This document shows positions 63,330 through 64,000 of a stretch of DNA of 64,000 nucleotides, piece after piece (the stretch's first letter is position 1; the number at the start of each line of letters is the position of its first letter). The notes beneath the pieces were generated by a model. It was not told the DNA's origin, did no database searches, and saw only the letters and a program-made list of their open reading frames with translations. Origin of the DNA: Wocania arenilitoris (lineage in GTDB: Bacteria; Bacteroidota; Bacteroidia; Flavobacteriales; Flavobacteriaceae); assembly GCF_021728535.1 (NCBI RefSeq), contig NZ_JAKKDU010000005.1, forward strand, positions 124,001 through 188,000. The letters are read 5' to 3'. Position numbers and translations under genes: made by a program.

Positions 63330-64000
63330 TGACAGAAAAACAATTAATAAACAAGTTTAATCAATTTAATCATGCATCATCATATGTGTCGAATAAAGAG
63401 TTAGCTTCTGGTCATATAAACGACACCTATTTAATACAAACTAGTAAAGAACCTTTCTTTATTCTTCAACGCATTAACCATATTGTCTTTAAAGATGTTC
63501 CTGGGTTAATTTCTAATAAAGTTGGTGTAAGTAAACACATTCTTAAAAAATTGGCACATTTGCCCGAAGCCAAATTAAAGAAAAGTGTCTTAACTTTTGT
63601 GCAAGCTAATAATGGAGAGTATTATTATAAAGACGAAAACGGTAATTATTGGAATGTTATGGTTTATATTAGTGACAGTGTAACCCATGAGATTGTAAAA
63701 AGTGAAGAAGTTGCTTATGAAGGAGGCAAGTTATCTGGAGATTTTTTAAATTTAACTAGCGATTTTGATGCTTCAAAGTTAATTGATGTCATTCCAAAAT
63801 TTCACGACATGTCATTCCGTTTTTCGCAGTTTAAAGAAGCATTAAAAGTGGCATCTAAAGAACGGTTAGAAAAAGCAAAAGAATATATCGATAGGGTTAA
63901 TGCACTTAAAGAAGAAATGCATATCATTCAGAATTTAAAAGAATCTGGAAAAATAAAATTACGTGTTACTCATAACGACACAAAAATATCTAATGCATTA
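63329..64000 (+). CDS. Sugar 1-kinase of the aminoglycoside-phosphotransferase fold (NahK-like), partial
   Basis: The gene begins one base into the nucleotidyltransferase stop (TAATG) and runs off the window end after 224 codons. The N-terminal part reads ASGHINDTYLIQ and FFILQRINHIVFKDV, typical of N-acetylhexosamine 1-kinase-like proteins; the Brenner motif HNDTKISN gives catalytic Asp217 and metal-binding Asn222. It probably phosphorylates GlcNAc, GalNAc or another released sugar at C1 for the preceding nucleotidyltransferase. Only the first two thirds are visible, so length and C-terminus are unknown. A plain aminoglycoside kinase is unlikely given the partner. Confidence 0.78.
   Translation, partial: MTEKQLINKFNQFNHASSYVSNKELASGHINDTYLIQTSKEPFFILQRINHIVFKDVPGLISNKVGVSKHILKKLAHLPEAKLKKSVLTFVQANNGEYYYKDENGNYWNVMVYISDSVTHEIVKSEEVAYEGGKLSGDFLNLTSDFDASKLIDVIPKFHDMSFRFSQFKEALKVASKERLEKAKEYIDRVNALKEEMHIIQNLKESGKIKLRVTHNDTKISNAL

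Noticed and set aside
1-64000. CRISPR array, tRNA, rRNA, insertion sequence or prophage
   Set aside because: No regularly spaced repeats, transposase, integrase or structural RNA signature was seen on either strand.

Overview
The window looks like a marine-type member of the Flavobacteriaceae (Bacteroidota). The evidence is a very AT-rich coding style, many Bacteroidota lipoprotein signals with charged residues after the cysteine, few Shine-Dalgarno sites, TAnnTTTG-type promoter elements, and a gene content dominated by exported glycosidases. About 60 kb (52-61207) reads in one direction with tight spacing and several ATGA/TAATG overlaps. Only the LacI-family gene at 61211-62254 points the other way. 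No rRNA, tRNA, CRISPR, phage or transposase gene was seen, and no SusC/SusD pair lies inside the window, so the transport part of this carbohydrate locus must lie elsewhere.

Region 1 (52-31217) is an N-glycan deconstruction block. It holds a GH130 phosphorylase, a CBM9-like protein, GH18, a GHL10-type protein, three GH92 alpha-mannosidases, GH20, a GH123-like enzyme, GH29, GalM, a GH163 endo-beta-GlcNAcase, an endonuclease/exonuclease/phosphatase-fold protein and a PNGase F. Embedded in it at 9267-15420 is an envelope redox module: a PSCyt1/DUF1549/DUF1553 cytochrome, a Tat-exported DUF1501 protein, a 67-residue orphan, and a membrane DUF2231/cytochrome/LRR protein that carries sugar-binding modules like those of the neighbouring glycosidases.

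Region 2 (31228-55952) is a fucose- and decoration-removal block. It holds a second GH20, a run of GH29 alpha-L-fucosidases (one with an inserted PA14 domain, one fused to a GH43/GH117-like propeller), GH95, two S1 sulfatases, a three-headed esterase (SGNH, alpha/beta hydrolase, SGNH), an uncharacterised NPCBM glycosidase, a phosphodiesterase-like protein, and a decayed SGNH pseudogene at 42744-43016.

Interleaved with these is a full set of candidates for the non-phosphorylative L-fucose pathway: FucP permease (56830), mutarotase (58164), L-fucose dehydrogenase (55980), fuconolactonase (48935), a UxaA-family dehydratase (28784) in place of the usual enolase-type fuconate dehydratase, 2-keto-3-deoxy-L-fuconate dehydrogenase (30438) and an FAH-family hydrolase (45173). 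The predicted end products are pyruvate and lactate.

Region 3 (58525-64000) has a third GH20, an AraC-family regulator, a convergent LacI-family regulator with a palindromic CG-centred operator in its divergent promoter region, and a nucleotidyltransferase plus a sugar 1-kinase (NahK-like, cut by the window end) that would salvage released N-acetylhexosamine. Together the genes describe a specialist for fucosylated, probably sulfated and acetylated N-glycoproteins, with the sugars split between phosphorolysis (mannose), anomeric phosphorylation (GlcNAc/GalNAc) and oxidation (fucose).
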